Shown: one piece after another, positions 10,527-21,291 of the stretch | Position numbering within the stretch: the stretch's first letter is position 1 | How the letters are laid out: the number at the start of each line of letters is the position of its first letter | Assembly (NCBI RefSeq): GCF_040183065.1 | Contig: NC_091130.1 | Span: forward strand, 26,702,359-26,766,358 | Length of the DNA stretch: 64,000 nt | Source of the DNA: Periplaneta americana | Taxonomy: Eukaryota > Arthropoda > Insecta > Blattodea > Blattidae | Direction: 5' to 3' | Notes under the pieces: model-generated | The model's database searches: none | What the model saw: only the letters and a program-made list of their open reading frames with translations | What the model was told of the DNA's origin: nothing | Program-made: the position numbers and the translations under genes

Positions 10527-11221
10527 CATTTTGACTCTTGCGTACACTACTTTTAACACTTGAATATAATGAATTAATTAACTAGTGGACTTACTCGTGT
10601 TAATTATGTAAGTTTGTGCAGCTTACAGCTGTTTCGGTGCTTCTCACACCATCATCAGAGCCTACTTGATCTCGGCGTCATCTCGAACTTCTCTGCCTGT
10701 TATGTGGGTGCGTTTGATTGTTGAAAGGTGTTGAAAAGTGGAGTCAAATAGTGTGTGTGTACTGAAATTGATCTGTGTGTTGAGAATTTGATCGGGGTGT
10801 GTTTTAGTGTGTTTGTATATTTCGTATTGTTCTAGTGTGCTGAGTTTTTGGTTCTTGGGTTATATGTGTAGGATTTCCATGTCCACATTTATGTTATTGT
10901 ATGTACAGTTAGCATTGGTTATGTGATCGGCGTATGTAGATGTATTGTGTCCTCTGGTTATTGCTTTAATGTGTTCTTTGTAGCATGTTTGGAATGATCT
11001 GCCTGTCTGTCCTATGTAGAACTTGTCGCAACTATTACATGTGAGTTTGTATACACCTGTGTGGTCGTATTTGTTTGTTTGTGTTTTTTGTGTGTTGAGA
11101 TGTCTTTGTAGTGTGTTTTCTGTTCTGTATGTTATGTTGTATTTCTGCTTTCTGAATGAAGATGCGATCTTATGTGTGCTTTTGTTTTCGTGATGTATTT
11201 CTTGTGTCTAATTAATTAATT
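10527..11221 (-). mobile_element. Penelope-like element B (PLE-B): RT C-terminus, GIY-YIG endonuclease and 3' end
   Basis: On the minus strand, 11170-11080 encodes FRKQKYNITYRTENTLQRHL, the linker after a Penelope-type RT. It is followed by YDHTGVYKLTCNSC and KFYIGQTGRSFQ, which form the GVY...YIG core, a CX2C pair and the catalytic Arg region of the PLE GIY-YIG endonuclease. A further block is DMEILHI, a stop, then PKNQKLSTLEQYEIYKHTKT. Penelope-like elements are RT-bearing retroelements distinct from LINEs; the GIY-YIG nuclease nicks the target. The copy is 5'-truncated, carries at least one stop, and is flanked by an 11-bp TSD inside PLE-A. Confidence 0.88.
10616..10668 (-). ncRNA. Hammerhead-ribozyme-like motif, PLE-B copy 1 (canonical core)
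   Basis: The minus strand reads AGGCU, then CUGAUGA, a stem II GGUG...CACC, GAAA, the self-complementary ACAGCUGU, and a UA cleavage-site context followed by AGCU. The order stem I, CUGANGA, stem II, GAAA, short palindromic stem III is that of the minimal hammerheads known from Penelope-like elements. Such short stem III forms are expected to act as dimers. There is one unpaired U before stem II. This copy has the best core in the window. Confidence 0.75.
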
Positions 11222-11300
11222 ACAAGAAAGTCATATAATACATATTCCGAAGTGATACAGTGTTAAAAGTTGTGTAATCAAGATGTATAAAAATATAACT

Positions 11301-13780
11301 TTTGTCCCATATTTATAAAAACTTTTAAAATTGAAATATGCTTAAATATTGGTCAGTCTTAACTTAAAATAAATACTTCTTTATGTGATGGATAATTGTA
11401 GGCTATATTTTTAATGAGTGAAAAATACCTTGATTTTCAGAATTTTCATGTAGTAGTAGTGTTCATTCTCTCTCTGCCAGAAAGTACAGCATCCATAGAA
11501 TATTATGTTGTTGTTGTTTTCTAATGCCAAGCGTTTGACAATAAAGTCATTTGACCTCTTGCACTCCAATATTTTTCAAATATATTATCACGGTCAGCCA
11601 CTGAAGCACAGATTTTGAGGTGTTCCGAATCCATTTCTTGGTTTGAAACCGTAGAATATTATGATGTAGCAAATCAGAAATGAAATAATGTCGTAAAGAA
11701 ACTTTTCATTAAAAATTGGGTGTGATTTCATTTCCTATAGCTAGAATATTACTAAAGCAACACAAATCTGAAAATATGTAACAATATAATTTATTATCAT
11801 GGTAATAATTAAGTGTAAAATGATAAAAAGCATAAATTAAAAAAATGAACATATAATTGACAATTAAACAAAGTATAAATATCGTGGTTGCCCTAGTCAA
11901 TATAAAATGGATTCTAAAGTGATTATGAGAAGAGCCGCGTTTCTAAAATTTCTTTGGAAGAATTCGAATGGATAAGCCGACACATGCTCTTGCGTAGATA
12001 ATATTTATAAAATGCACCCATTTCACAATTTACCAATCATCCTCCACTTTCAGTCTTCCCAGTACCGGTATTATCTGATGTCGCAAGTAATTACCTGGAT
12101 ATGCAGAGCTCACAACCGAGCAGCATTCAATAGCCACTACTATTATATCGTAATGCGAATTCAACTAAAAATAAAATTCTGGAGATATATTCCGGAATTT
12201 TAAGATTTTTGTTTTTGTTATGGTGATAATATATCTTATATCAAAGCAAACATGAAATGTTAGGATTGAGAAGGTAAAGTGTAAGGATTTGTAAATGAAA
12301 TACACTTGACGTTTATTGTAAGTTAAAGATGTCATATCTTCAACCTTTTTCTTCTTCAGTCACACACATACTTATGTAATGACATGCATACTAATTTATA
12401 ATCTAACATATGTACAGTATTTTGTACATAAATACATTTATACATACATGACATGGATCTGTGGATCAGATATATAAAGGTAATTTTTTTTTTAATTTAC
12501 TATATACATATACAACATGAAGAATTTTAGTAATCTTTCAAAAATGGTAATTTAAATACCATAACAGTAATAAAATTTTTAATACAATTAGTTTCTTCTT
12601 TATATTATTATTTATAATGAAATAACTGCCCCCTCCACATTGAGGTTATTACATCAATTGTGATTTGGAATGTTAAGGGGCAGAGGCACGACCAGCGTGA
12701 ATATCTCCATAGCTATGGGAACCCATTTTAAGAATAAAATATATCATTTCTTGTAACAGTGATTTTTTTGGCAATATACCTATGAATAAATTTATTAAAC
12801 AGACATAGTAAATCAATACAACTCTGTACAATATTAACCCCCTAGGAAACTAAATTGATATGAAGTGGGTAACCAGGGCCAATTATACAATACAAAATAT
12901 ACACATGATATTTTCCATCACATATTGGTAGAACATAGATAGTTCTCCTGGAACAATGCATCTTTTCTTTCCATGATAACTGGACTTGTTAAGACTGAAA
13001 AATATCTGAACAATATTATTTAAAAAGATGATATTTTGATTTGAAAATGTTATATAAACATATTTGTGCGAACAATACCAGCAAGTCAGGCAGAAGCTAG
13101 TGCTAGGGACACCATTCTGTTTCAGATCTTTGATCTGTATACATTTTTTGCATAGCGTAAAACAAGTATGCTTTCGGAATTGCTTATATGTAAATGAAAT
13201 GGTCTAACTGCTTTTTTAATTACGGGACATTTCTCTACTCACAGGCAATAACAGAGGGTATAATTTTAATAAGAAACAAAGCTACTCTGCAGTCATACAA
13301 TTTTCAAATATATTCTGAAAGCTTTATTATTGAGTGAATTCGAAGTTGTATGAAATATTAAAGACAACTAAAGCAATAATACCAGTATATATTAAATTTA
13401 CTATTTCTCTTTGTACAATATCGTAACTTCTCACATTCATATTTAAATCGTAGAGTAACATATCAAAATATACCGCCAAGAGAATATGATTTTGACAACA
13501 AGAAATTTGCCGACTGAAAGTCCACCATTTTGAAAGACCTAGTGTGTATACAATCTTAATATTGACAGATGTAGGCCTACTGCCTTGTGACTGGAATTTC
13601 TTCAATCTAATTCGAAAACAATAAAAAATGTATAAACAAAGGTTGATATAGGTAGTATAATGCATGTTATTTTTTTATACCATAATGACTTATCTAAATG
13701 AAGTTACGTTGCTGTTTAAGAATAAAATTGTTAACCCACTTGAGGTATGTGGATAAAAAAAAAAGAGAATAATTGTGCCG
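11301..13780. other. No recognised feature (2.5 kb)
   Basis: AT-rich DNA (long A/T runs) without credible open frames, tRNA-like boxes or obvious inverted repeats. Confidence 0.5.
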
Positions 13781-13789
13781 GGATCTGGT

Positions 13790-13835
13790 AGAGTTCCTGG
13801 GTAGCTCAGTCGGTAATTTTTTCAGGCCAATGGTG
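13790..13835 (+). repeat. tRNA-like SINE scrap
   Basis: CCTGGGTAGCTCAGTCGGTAA resembles a tRNA 5' half with box A. Nothing downstream supports a full tRNA. Confidence 0.3.
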
Positions 13836-14935
13836 TATCTTCCCACTTAAAGAGATTCAGATATTTGTGGATATAAAAAAAGTTACGACTTGTAGATAAA
13901 TAAGAAATGAGTGATTATGAATTTCATATCAGTTCAATATATGGCCATTTTTAATTATGCTGATATTTTGTCAGGAGCAATACCGTTTTCAGTCTAGGAT
14001 AATTATCAATTTCTATATTGTCACAATATTTCACAGCCGAGAGAAAAATAGTGGCTCTGATAAGATTTACTTTATATTGTTTTCACTGCTGGAAAGATGT
14101 TTAATGATAATAGTAGATCTAATCTTCGAAAAGATGTTTTTCTTAAAAATATTCACGGAAATGGAAATTATTAAAAAATACCTATTCCAAAGTGTTGTTT
14201 TCAGAAACAGTTTCTGAACTGTGATTTGATCAATGCATTACCATGAATGATTTTACTATATTACCGGTATTTGCAAAATAATATTTTTTTTTCGTACACT
14301 TGGAAGTCTGTAGTGGACGTGGACGTAAAAAAGTCTGTTAAAGAAACTAAACTGCCAATTTACAATAGGTGTTTATACTCATAAATCTATTATTAATATG
14401 TTATGTGGTATAAATTATTAGTCTTCATTTAATATTAAGACTATATGAAACTCTTATTTTCATGCCTCTATGACTGCAAAATGCCGAAAAAAATATCTTT
14501 ATAACTTAAATTAATCTTCTTGGATTAAATTGTGATATTTTGGAATGTGCAAATATGTGGAGGTCACACTTTTCAAATTACGACTAAAAATCACCTACGA
14601 AAGCTTTTAGTTACCACCTGGTGTATAAACTATACGATTCTCTAGACTCTGCTTAAACTATTATTTTAACTGCTCTTTTTTGTAGTAAGAATATATTTTT
14701 ACTCTCTGCCGAATTTCCCCAAACTTATACTCCATAGGACGTAATAGAATGAAAATAAGGAAAATACATTGTTTTAAGATAGGCTACTACCGATTAGAAA
14801 CATAGAACTGTCCCACTTCAAACTATGGTTTTGGGATAAACATATACAAATTAAATAAATCTCTTTAACAACTAATTTATTCCTAACTGTAACTAACAGC
14901 TAAGAATTAAATGTAATTACAGTACATTAGGAGAC
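13836..14935. other. No recognised feature
   Basis: AT-rich. The 86-codon open frame around 13957-14217 has no similarity that I recognise and is probably chance. Confidence 0.45.
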
Positions 14936-14990
14936 ACTCAGATTTGAACCGGCAACCTCTCGAATGCTCTACTACTGAGTTATACCATCA
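14936..14990 (-). repeat. tRNA-like remnant
   Basis: The minus strand has box A (TAACTCAGTAGTAGAGC) and box B (GGTTCAAATC) at tRNA spacing, but the acceptor stem does not pair. It is probably a SINE head or a tRNA pseudogene. Confidence 0.45.
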
Positions 14991-15336
14991 ATTGTTTCTA
15001 ATCTGATAAAGTTTCACTATTACAATAAAGGGGAATAAAAGCATGGATAAATGACTGTCTAAAAATAGTAAATGACACATGTTAAAAATTATTTTATTTT
15101 GTTCACAGGATTGCTCCACTCAGTCAACTCAGCATATGGCCTCGTTTCGCAAACATTCCTGGTCACAAAATAAAATACAATTTTTAACACTTGTATTGTA
15201 AATAACTACAGTAGAGTCCCGATTATCCGGACTTCAATTACCGGTATCTGGTCTTCTGTGTTCTCCAGATCGCTTTTTTTTTTTAATTACTGTAGTGTAC
15301 ATATTGAACAATAACGAAGTTTTTTGAAGTCAATTA

Positions 15337-15819
15337 CATACTGTACTGTATATATATTTTTTTTTTTTGATGTACCGAAGTACATATGATATTTCCACGC
15401 AGATATTCTCTTTCATCATGTGATGACGCAGAATATCTGCGTGGAAATATCATATGTACTTCGGTACATCAAAATATATATGATATGCGTAATAAATCAC
15501 TTTGTGATTTAAAGACGGCGCCCATACCGTCGGATCCCGGCCAAACAGTCACTCATCTGAGTGCACCTCAACACATGTATGGACTTCGGTCCTGCGTTCA
15601 TAGACATCTATGACGTAGTCCAGAGGGCGGCCACTAGAGGGAACCCAAGAGATGGAGCTTAATCTGAGACGATTCTAAACGGCGTCGGGATTGTATCCGG
15701 CGTGGCTTAGTGGATAAAAGCATCAGCACGTAGAGCTGAAAACCCGGGTTCAAATCCCGGCGCCGGAGAGAATTTTTCTCCGTTCCATCTCTCTTTCATC
15801 ATTTCATACTGTACTGTAT
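15337..15819 (-). mobile_element. A-tailed tRNA-Tyr-like unit with foldback end
   Basis: The insert 15352-15804 is flanked by perfect 15-bp repeats CATACTGTACTGTAT (15337-15351 and 15805-15819). A T-run at 15356-15369 is the A-tail, so the mobilised RNA was minus-strand. The tail end holds a 41-bp near-perfect inverted repeat (GATGTACCGAAGTACATATG, 15370-15410 against 15432-15472). The unit contains a tRNA cloverleaf at 15696-15767 on the opposite (plus) strand. Related units are at 28168-29192 and 63600-64000. Confidence 0.78.
15696..15767 (+). repeat. Intact tRNA-Tyr-like cloverleaf (72 nt) within a repeat
   Basis: All four stems pair: acceptor TCCGGCG/CGCCGGA, D stem GCTT/AAGC, anticodon stem TCAGC/GCTGA with loop ACGTAGA (anticodon GTA), and T stem CCGGG/CCCGG with loop TTCAAAT. 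C at position 33 instead of U, the absence of a tRNA-Tyr intron, and relatives elsewhere in the window argue that this is a repeat module rather than a functional tRNA gene. Confidence 0.7.
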
Positions 15820-16024
15820 TATAAATAAAAACACGTTTATTATGTACATGTGAGTAATGTCTTTCTACATTACTGGGTCTGATCTTTGTTCCTTTAAGAT
15901 TACAGGATCAAAAATCACATAGCGCTCTCACCCTCTGTATTATACGGATTTTCCTTGGCTCATATAGTCCGGATAATCGTGTCTCTACTGTATTGCATTT
16001 TACCGAATGAATAATGCAATTTTA

Positions 16025-19000
16025 CTTTTATACAGGGGCGGCTTTTGGGGTAGTGCCAGTGTGCCAATGAAATAAACAAAAAATAATATCCTAAAAAGCA
16101 GTTGTAATAGTTTATTTCTACACATTTTATTCGTATTTCATCTGAACGAGCGCGCGCACAGATCGGGACGCACTCTTGCAGCGTTTCTCCGAATGTTTGA
16201 ACCACTTCAGTGTGGCACTGCTTACGTCCATATAACACTGTACAAAAGGCTACTGATTCTAGTTTGTATGCGTTTCTTATGGCAGACACTGAGCCGAACT
16301 CGATTTGACTCAGTAGTTAATATTCCGCCCGCTAGAGCACAGTAATGCAGAATTTTCGCTAGATGGCAGGGTTGTTGGAGACGTTAGGCAGGAACCATCA
16401 ACCGCAGACTTGCACGAAAACACAATTTAAAGTTCCGCGCCAAATGTTAATGTAATGTTGCCATTTCAAAATTAAAGCACATAACTTGGATTTGAATGTG
16501 TAAAGTATTATTCATTTAACTATATTAAATGCAGAGATAGTCATGGTTCTTTTTAGAAACATAAATATTTTTTCATATTATGTAAAACTGTTTGTTAATG
16601 TTGTGTAATATTTGTTTTATTTTGCGGCAACTAAATATCGCTACACTGTTGCTATAGTATTGATGCTTCTGTTTACGATACACGAGATCTGTGCAGGACA
16701 TGAACATGTTCATTGGCCTGTTAAATAAAGTGCAAACGTGTTCGTTTATTATCTATATCACTGTTTCTATCGTGTGTTTTTGCTAGTAATTTTACTACTT
16801 ATAAAAGTTATTTGTATTTGACTAACAATACTGTGAAAGTTTTGCATTATCTGTATCTGTAAATTTCGTTACTAGTTTCGGAAATGTTATTGTAACTGTT
16901 ACTAGATGCATTATTAACTGTACACCTGGTAAAATAGCTGGTTTAATTAATGTTTTATTTAACATAATATAAAAGTGAGCTGCGATTATCAATTTCACTA
17001 GGGTAATTTGCGTACAATCTTTTTTCATTTTTGGCACCACCACCAGAATGCCTCACCGGCCGCCACTGCTTTTATATATTCAAAATTACAGAAGACATGA
17101 AAGTTTTGCAGTATCTGTATCTGTAAATTTCGTTACTAGTTTCGGAAATGTTATTGTAACTGTTACTAGATGCATTATTAACTGTACACCTGGTAAAATA
17201 GCTGGTTTAATTAATATTTTATTTAACTTAATATACACGTGAGCTGCGATTATCAATTTCACTAAGGTAATTTGCGTAAATCTTTTTTCATTTTTGGCAC
17301 CACCACCAGAATGCCTCACCGGCCGCCACTGCTTTTATATATTCAAAATTACAGAAGACATGAAAGTTTTGCATTATCTGTGTCTGTAAATTTCGTTACT
17401 AGTTTCGGAAATGTTATTGTAACTGTTACTAGATGCATTATTAACTGTACACCTGGTAAAATAGCTGGTTTAATTAATGTTTTATTTAACTTAATATAAA
17501 CGTGAGCTGCGATTATCAATTTCACTGAGGTAATTTCCGTAAATCTTATTTCATTTTTTGCACCACCACCAGAATGCCTCACCGGCCGCCACTACTTTTA
17601 TATATTCAAAATTACAGAAGACATGAAAGTTTTGCATTATCTGTATCTGTAAATTTCGTTACTAGTTTCGGAAATGTTATTGTAACTGTTACTAGATGCA
17701 TTATTAACTGTACACCTGGTAAAATAGCTGGTTTAATTAATGTTTTATTTAACTTAATATAAACGTGAGCTGCGATCATCAATTTCACTAAGGTAATTTG
17801 CGTAAATCTTTTTTCATTTTTGGCACCGCCACCAGAATGCCTCACCGGCCGCCACTGCTTTTATATATTCAAAATTACAGAAGACATGAAAGTTTTGCAT
17901 TATCTGTATCTGTAAATTTCGTTACTAGTTTCGGAAATGTTATTGTAACTGTTACTAGATGCATTATTAACTGTACATCTGGTAAAATAGCTGGTTTAAT
18001 TAATGTTTTATTTAACTTAATATAAACGTGAGCTGCGATTATCAATTTCACTAGGGTAATTTGCGTAAATCTTTTTTCATTTTTGGCACCACCACCAGAA
18101 TGCCTCACTGGCCGCCACAGCTTTTATATATTCAAAATTACAGAAGACATGAAAGTTTTGCATTATCTGTATCTGTAAATTTCGTTACTAGTTTCGGAAA
18201 TGTTATTGTAACTGTTACTAGATGCATTATTAACTGTACACCTGGTAAAATAGCTGGTTTAATTAATGTTTTATTTAACTTAATATACACATGAGCTGCG
18301 ATTATCAATTTCACTAAGGTAATTTGCGTAAATCTTTTTTCATTTTTGGCACCACCACCAGAATGCCTCACCGGCCGCCACTACTTTTATATATTCAAAA
18401 TTACAGAAGACATGAAAGTTTTGCATTATCTGTATCTGTAAATTTCGTTACTAGTTTCGGAAATGTTATTGTAACTGTTACTAGATGCATTATTAACTGT
18501 ACACCTGGTAAAATAGCTGGTTTAATTAATGTTTTATTTAACTTAATATAAACGTGAGCTGCGATTATCAATTTCACTAGGGTAATTTGCGTACAATCTT
18601 TTTTCATTTTTGGCACCACCATCAGAATGCCTCACTGGCCGCCACAGCTTTTATATATTCAAAATTACAGAAGACATGAAAGTTTTGCATTATCTGTATC
18701 TGTAAATTTCGTTACTAGTTTCGGAAATGTTATTATAATTGTTACTAGATGCATTATTAACTGTACACCTGATAAAATAGCTGGTTTAATTAATGTTTTA
18801 TTTAACATAATATAAAAGTGAGCTGCGATTATCAATTTCACTAGGGTAATTTGCGTACAATCTTTTTTCATTTTTGGCACCACCACCAGAATGCTTCACC
18901 GGCCGCCACTGCTTTTATATATTCAAAATTACAGAAGACATGAAAGTTTTGCATTATCTGTATCTGTAAATTTCGTTACTAGTTTCGGAAATGTTATTAT

Positions 19001-19182
19001 AACTGTTACTAGATGCATTATTAACTGTACACCTGGTAAAATAGCTGGTTTAATTAATGTTTTATTTAACTTAATATAAACGTGAGCTGCGATTATCAAT
19101 TTCACTAGGGTAATTTGCGTACAATCTTTTTTCATTTTGGCACCACCACCAGAATGCCTCACCGGCCGCCACTGCTTTTATA
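16025..19182. mobile_element. hAT-type MITE with internally amplified right end
   Basis: The left end CAGGGGCGGCTTTTGG starts at 16033. The right end (reverse complement CAGTGGCGGCCGGTGAGGC) ends at 19174. The 8-bp TSD CTTTTATA is at 16025-16032 and 19175-19182. CAGxGGCGGC ends with 8-bp TSDs are typical of hAT elements. No transposase is present. Before amplification the element would have been ~1.04 kb (16033-17068). Confidence 0.85.
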
Positions 19183-19204
19183 TATTCAAAATTACAGAAG
19201 ACAT
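16835..19204. repeat. Nine tandem units of ~263 bp spanning a transposon/flank junction
   Basis: Units start at 16835, 17099, 17362, 17625, 17888, 18151, 18414, 18678 and 18942, with periods of 263-264 bp and few differences. Each unit contains ~233 bp of hAT right end, the 8-bp TSD CTTTTATA, and ~22 bp of flanking DNA (TATTCAAAATTACAGAAGAC). Open frames on both strands recur with the same period, but they are a by-product of the repeat. Confidence 0.95.
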
Positions 19205-20359
19205 TAAAAAGCCCATAAAAAAAAAGAACTCTCTTCGATTACAAAAATGTAATTTGCTATACACTTCTACAGACCATAGAAGATTGAAAAGATCTCTAAG
19301 AAATGGACAGATACCGTAACAGACCACTGAAGTTTAGTTTTTGAACAATATGATGATGATAATGGTGATAACATTAATTCTTCACAGTGACAGTAAAGAT
19401 TTAATACAGGAAGTTGTATGGTTTGTAATTTGTAAAAGATTACTGCTATTTTTATTGCTTATATAATGTTGAATTTGACATCGAATGCCATGCCTAGCAC
19501 TGAGATGCATTTAAAAAAGTCACTAGCACTAGTTCTTGCTGACATTTGTTATTGTTACCAATTATATGTCAGTTTGATTTCCTTATAGGAACATGAACTG
19601 GTGTCATCAAGGGGGCAGGGATTGGGGAGGGGGTAATGTGAAATTAGTTTACTGAAGACCATCCAGTTATTAATTAATGTATAGCCATTTACTTCTGTTG
19701 CAATGTGGTTTGACGATATTGTCATTTTTTGTGCAACGCTACAGTTAGAGATTGTCTTGTGGCAAACAGTCATAATGTTATATCTCACATACCATTCCAT
19801 ACTTCAAAAGGAAACCAGCCATATGGCTTACAAATAAATGAGACAAAACGCTACCAACTATGTTGAGCAAGTGGCACAACCATTGGAGGGTTATTAAGTA
19901 GAAAAAAGTTCTAAGAAATCACAGCTTTTTTTAAGAGGTGAGGAAGAAGTATTAGTATAGTGTTACTGTTGTTACTTCAGACACCAGATTCCCCACAATG
20001 CAACAAACTCACTCAACTTTCATTCTCACTCAAAATTTAACCCTTTCAACTCCTACATTACTGGGGATGAAGATGGAGCCACAGCTCCTTTATTGGTCAG
20101 TCTCGGCTCCAAAGTATTCTCTCTCTTTGTCACTTAGTAGTTTTAGTGCTTTTGTCTGGACTCAAAATATCATGGGTTCAAACCTAGCAGAAGGTGATGA
20201 ATTTCTGGGGTCAGAAAATCCGAAGTATTGTTTAATCTAAGATGGAAGTAGGCTACAGCCTTGGATCCAATCCCATACTAGTTTTGTAGCATAGGAAAGA
20301 AATATACAGCATTCAACCTGTTAATGACATAAGCTAAATTATTTCAAAATGATCATCAA
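19205..20359. other. No recognised feature
   Basis: Flank of the tandem array. A short segment around 19240-19350 ending in ATGATGATGATAATGG might be a LINE 3' end, but the similarity is too weak to call. Confidence 0.4.
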
Positions 20360-21291
20360 TAGGATTAGGATTTTGATGAAATTTTTTCTAGTAAGCCAGA
20401 AACATAGCCGCTTTAGTATTTATATGTTATGTGATAAACTGAATGTTTTAAGACATATTTGTTAGGGCATTTTTTGCCTGTTTCAACTCATAAGAGCATT
20501 TTTTGTGTTATTCTGATATTTTTTAGGCATTTTCATTTAATTTTGGCCACAAATCCCCATTATTAATATAAAATAATGTTTATTTCCTTTGATATTTTGT
20601 CTACATATTTTGTCCATTAATACCCTTTATTTTTTACTTGGTTATTTAACGATGCTGTATCAACTACGAGGTTATTTAGCATCGATGGAGTTGGTGATAG
20701 TGATATGATATTTGGCGAGATGAGGCCGAGGATTCGCCATAGATTACCTGACATTTGGCTTACGGTTGGGAAAAACCTCGGAAAAAACCCAACCAGATAA
20801 ACAGCCCAAGCGGGAATCGAACCCGCGCCCGAGCGCAACTCCGGATTGGCAGGCAAGCACCTTAACTGACCGAGCTACGCCGGTGGCTAATACCCATTAT
20901 TTTGTATAATATTTTAATCGTTTTTCTACACAAATATTGCCCTTTTAACGTAGTACACCCCATGTAATGGATCAGTTCAACCATCCCTTCAATATAGACT
21001 CCTCTGTACTTGCTAATTGCGTATAAGAGTGGCCTTGTGATGGGCTACATGAAAACTACATCAGGTAAAATAATTAATTAAAGTGTACCACTTAGAAAAA
21101 ATTATGTACTGTTGGTACTAGAATTTAATTTAATTACTAGTCTAAATATTAGGTTTGCACTTTTCCTACTAAGCCAATTTTAGAATGTAACATCAATTAG
21201 GGCATTTTAAGGGCATTTTTGAAAGATTTTTAGGTCATAAATGACTTGCGACTTTTTTTATGTTTTATAGGTCATCAAAATCCTAGCCCTA
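20360..21291. mobile_element. TIR element (GG..TAGGATTTTGATGA ends), TA target
   Basis: GGATTAGGATTTTGATGA at 20362 and the inverted GGGCTAGGATTTTGATGA ending at 21289 abut TA on both sides. Interior stretches repeat the motif AGGGCATTTTT. No transposase is seen. A SINE (20634-20887) is inserted within. Confidence 0.7.
20618..20903 (-). mobile_element. tRNA-derived SINE 1, near full length, minus strand
   Basis: The minus-strand tRNA head starts at 20887 (GCCACCGGCGTAGCTC with box A, then GCGGGTTCGATTCCCGC as box B). The body contains GGTTTTTTCCGAGG and ACCTCGTAGTTGATACAGC and ends ATCGTTAAATAACC with an A-rich tail. Imperfect ~16-bp TSDs (TAATACCC-TTATTTT type) lie at 20618-20633 and 20888-20903. 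Other copies are at 28251-28517, 29193-29325 and 58603-58809. Confidence 0.9.

Larger units (their letters stand above)
10479..11300 (+). mobile_element. Penelope-like element A (PLE-A) 3' end, split by a PLE-B insertion
   Basis: 10479-10526 (AATAGGTCGAAACATG to CACAAGAAAGTC) and 11233-11300 (TACATATTCCGAAGTGATAC onward) are the two halves of the PLE-A terminal sequence that is intact at 45710-45787. They are separated by PLE-B and bounded by an 11-bp repeat ACAAGAAAGTC (10516-10526 and 11222-11232). Only the 3' half of its hammerhead-like motif remains here. Confidence 0.8.
15207..15992. mobile_element. pogo/Tigger-like TIR element, non-autonomous
   Basis: The left end CAGTAGAGTCCCGATTATCC (15209 onward) matches the reverse complement of the right end (CAGTAGAGACACGATTATCC, ending at 15990). 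TA dinucleotides lie at 15207-15208 and 15991-15992. TIRs of the type CAGTxGAxxCxCGxTTATCC with TA targets are characteristic of pogo/Tigger elements. No transposase remains; a 453-bp A-tailed unit is inserted inside. Confidence 0.8.

Noticed and set aside
15696-15767. Functional tRNA-Tyr gene
   Set aside because: The cloverleaf is intact, but C replaces U33, the usual tRNA-Tyr intron is missing, and the module is inside an A-tailed repeat with relatives at 29030 and 63622.
16835-19204. CRISPR-like array
   Set aside because: Direct repeats of 263 bp with no distinct spacers, in a eukaryotic setting; it is a transposon-derived tandem repeat.
16822-19319. Repeated 60-77 codon open frames on both strands
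   Set aside because: They recur with the 263-bp tandem period and translate transposon-end DNA; no start context, family or codon signal supports proteins.
19240-19360. LINE 3' end with ATG-repeat tail
   Set aside because: Weak resemblance to a LINE C-terminus, broken frame, and no conserved motif.
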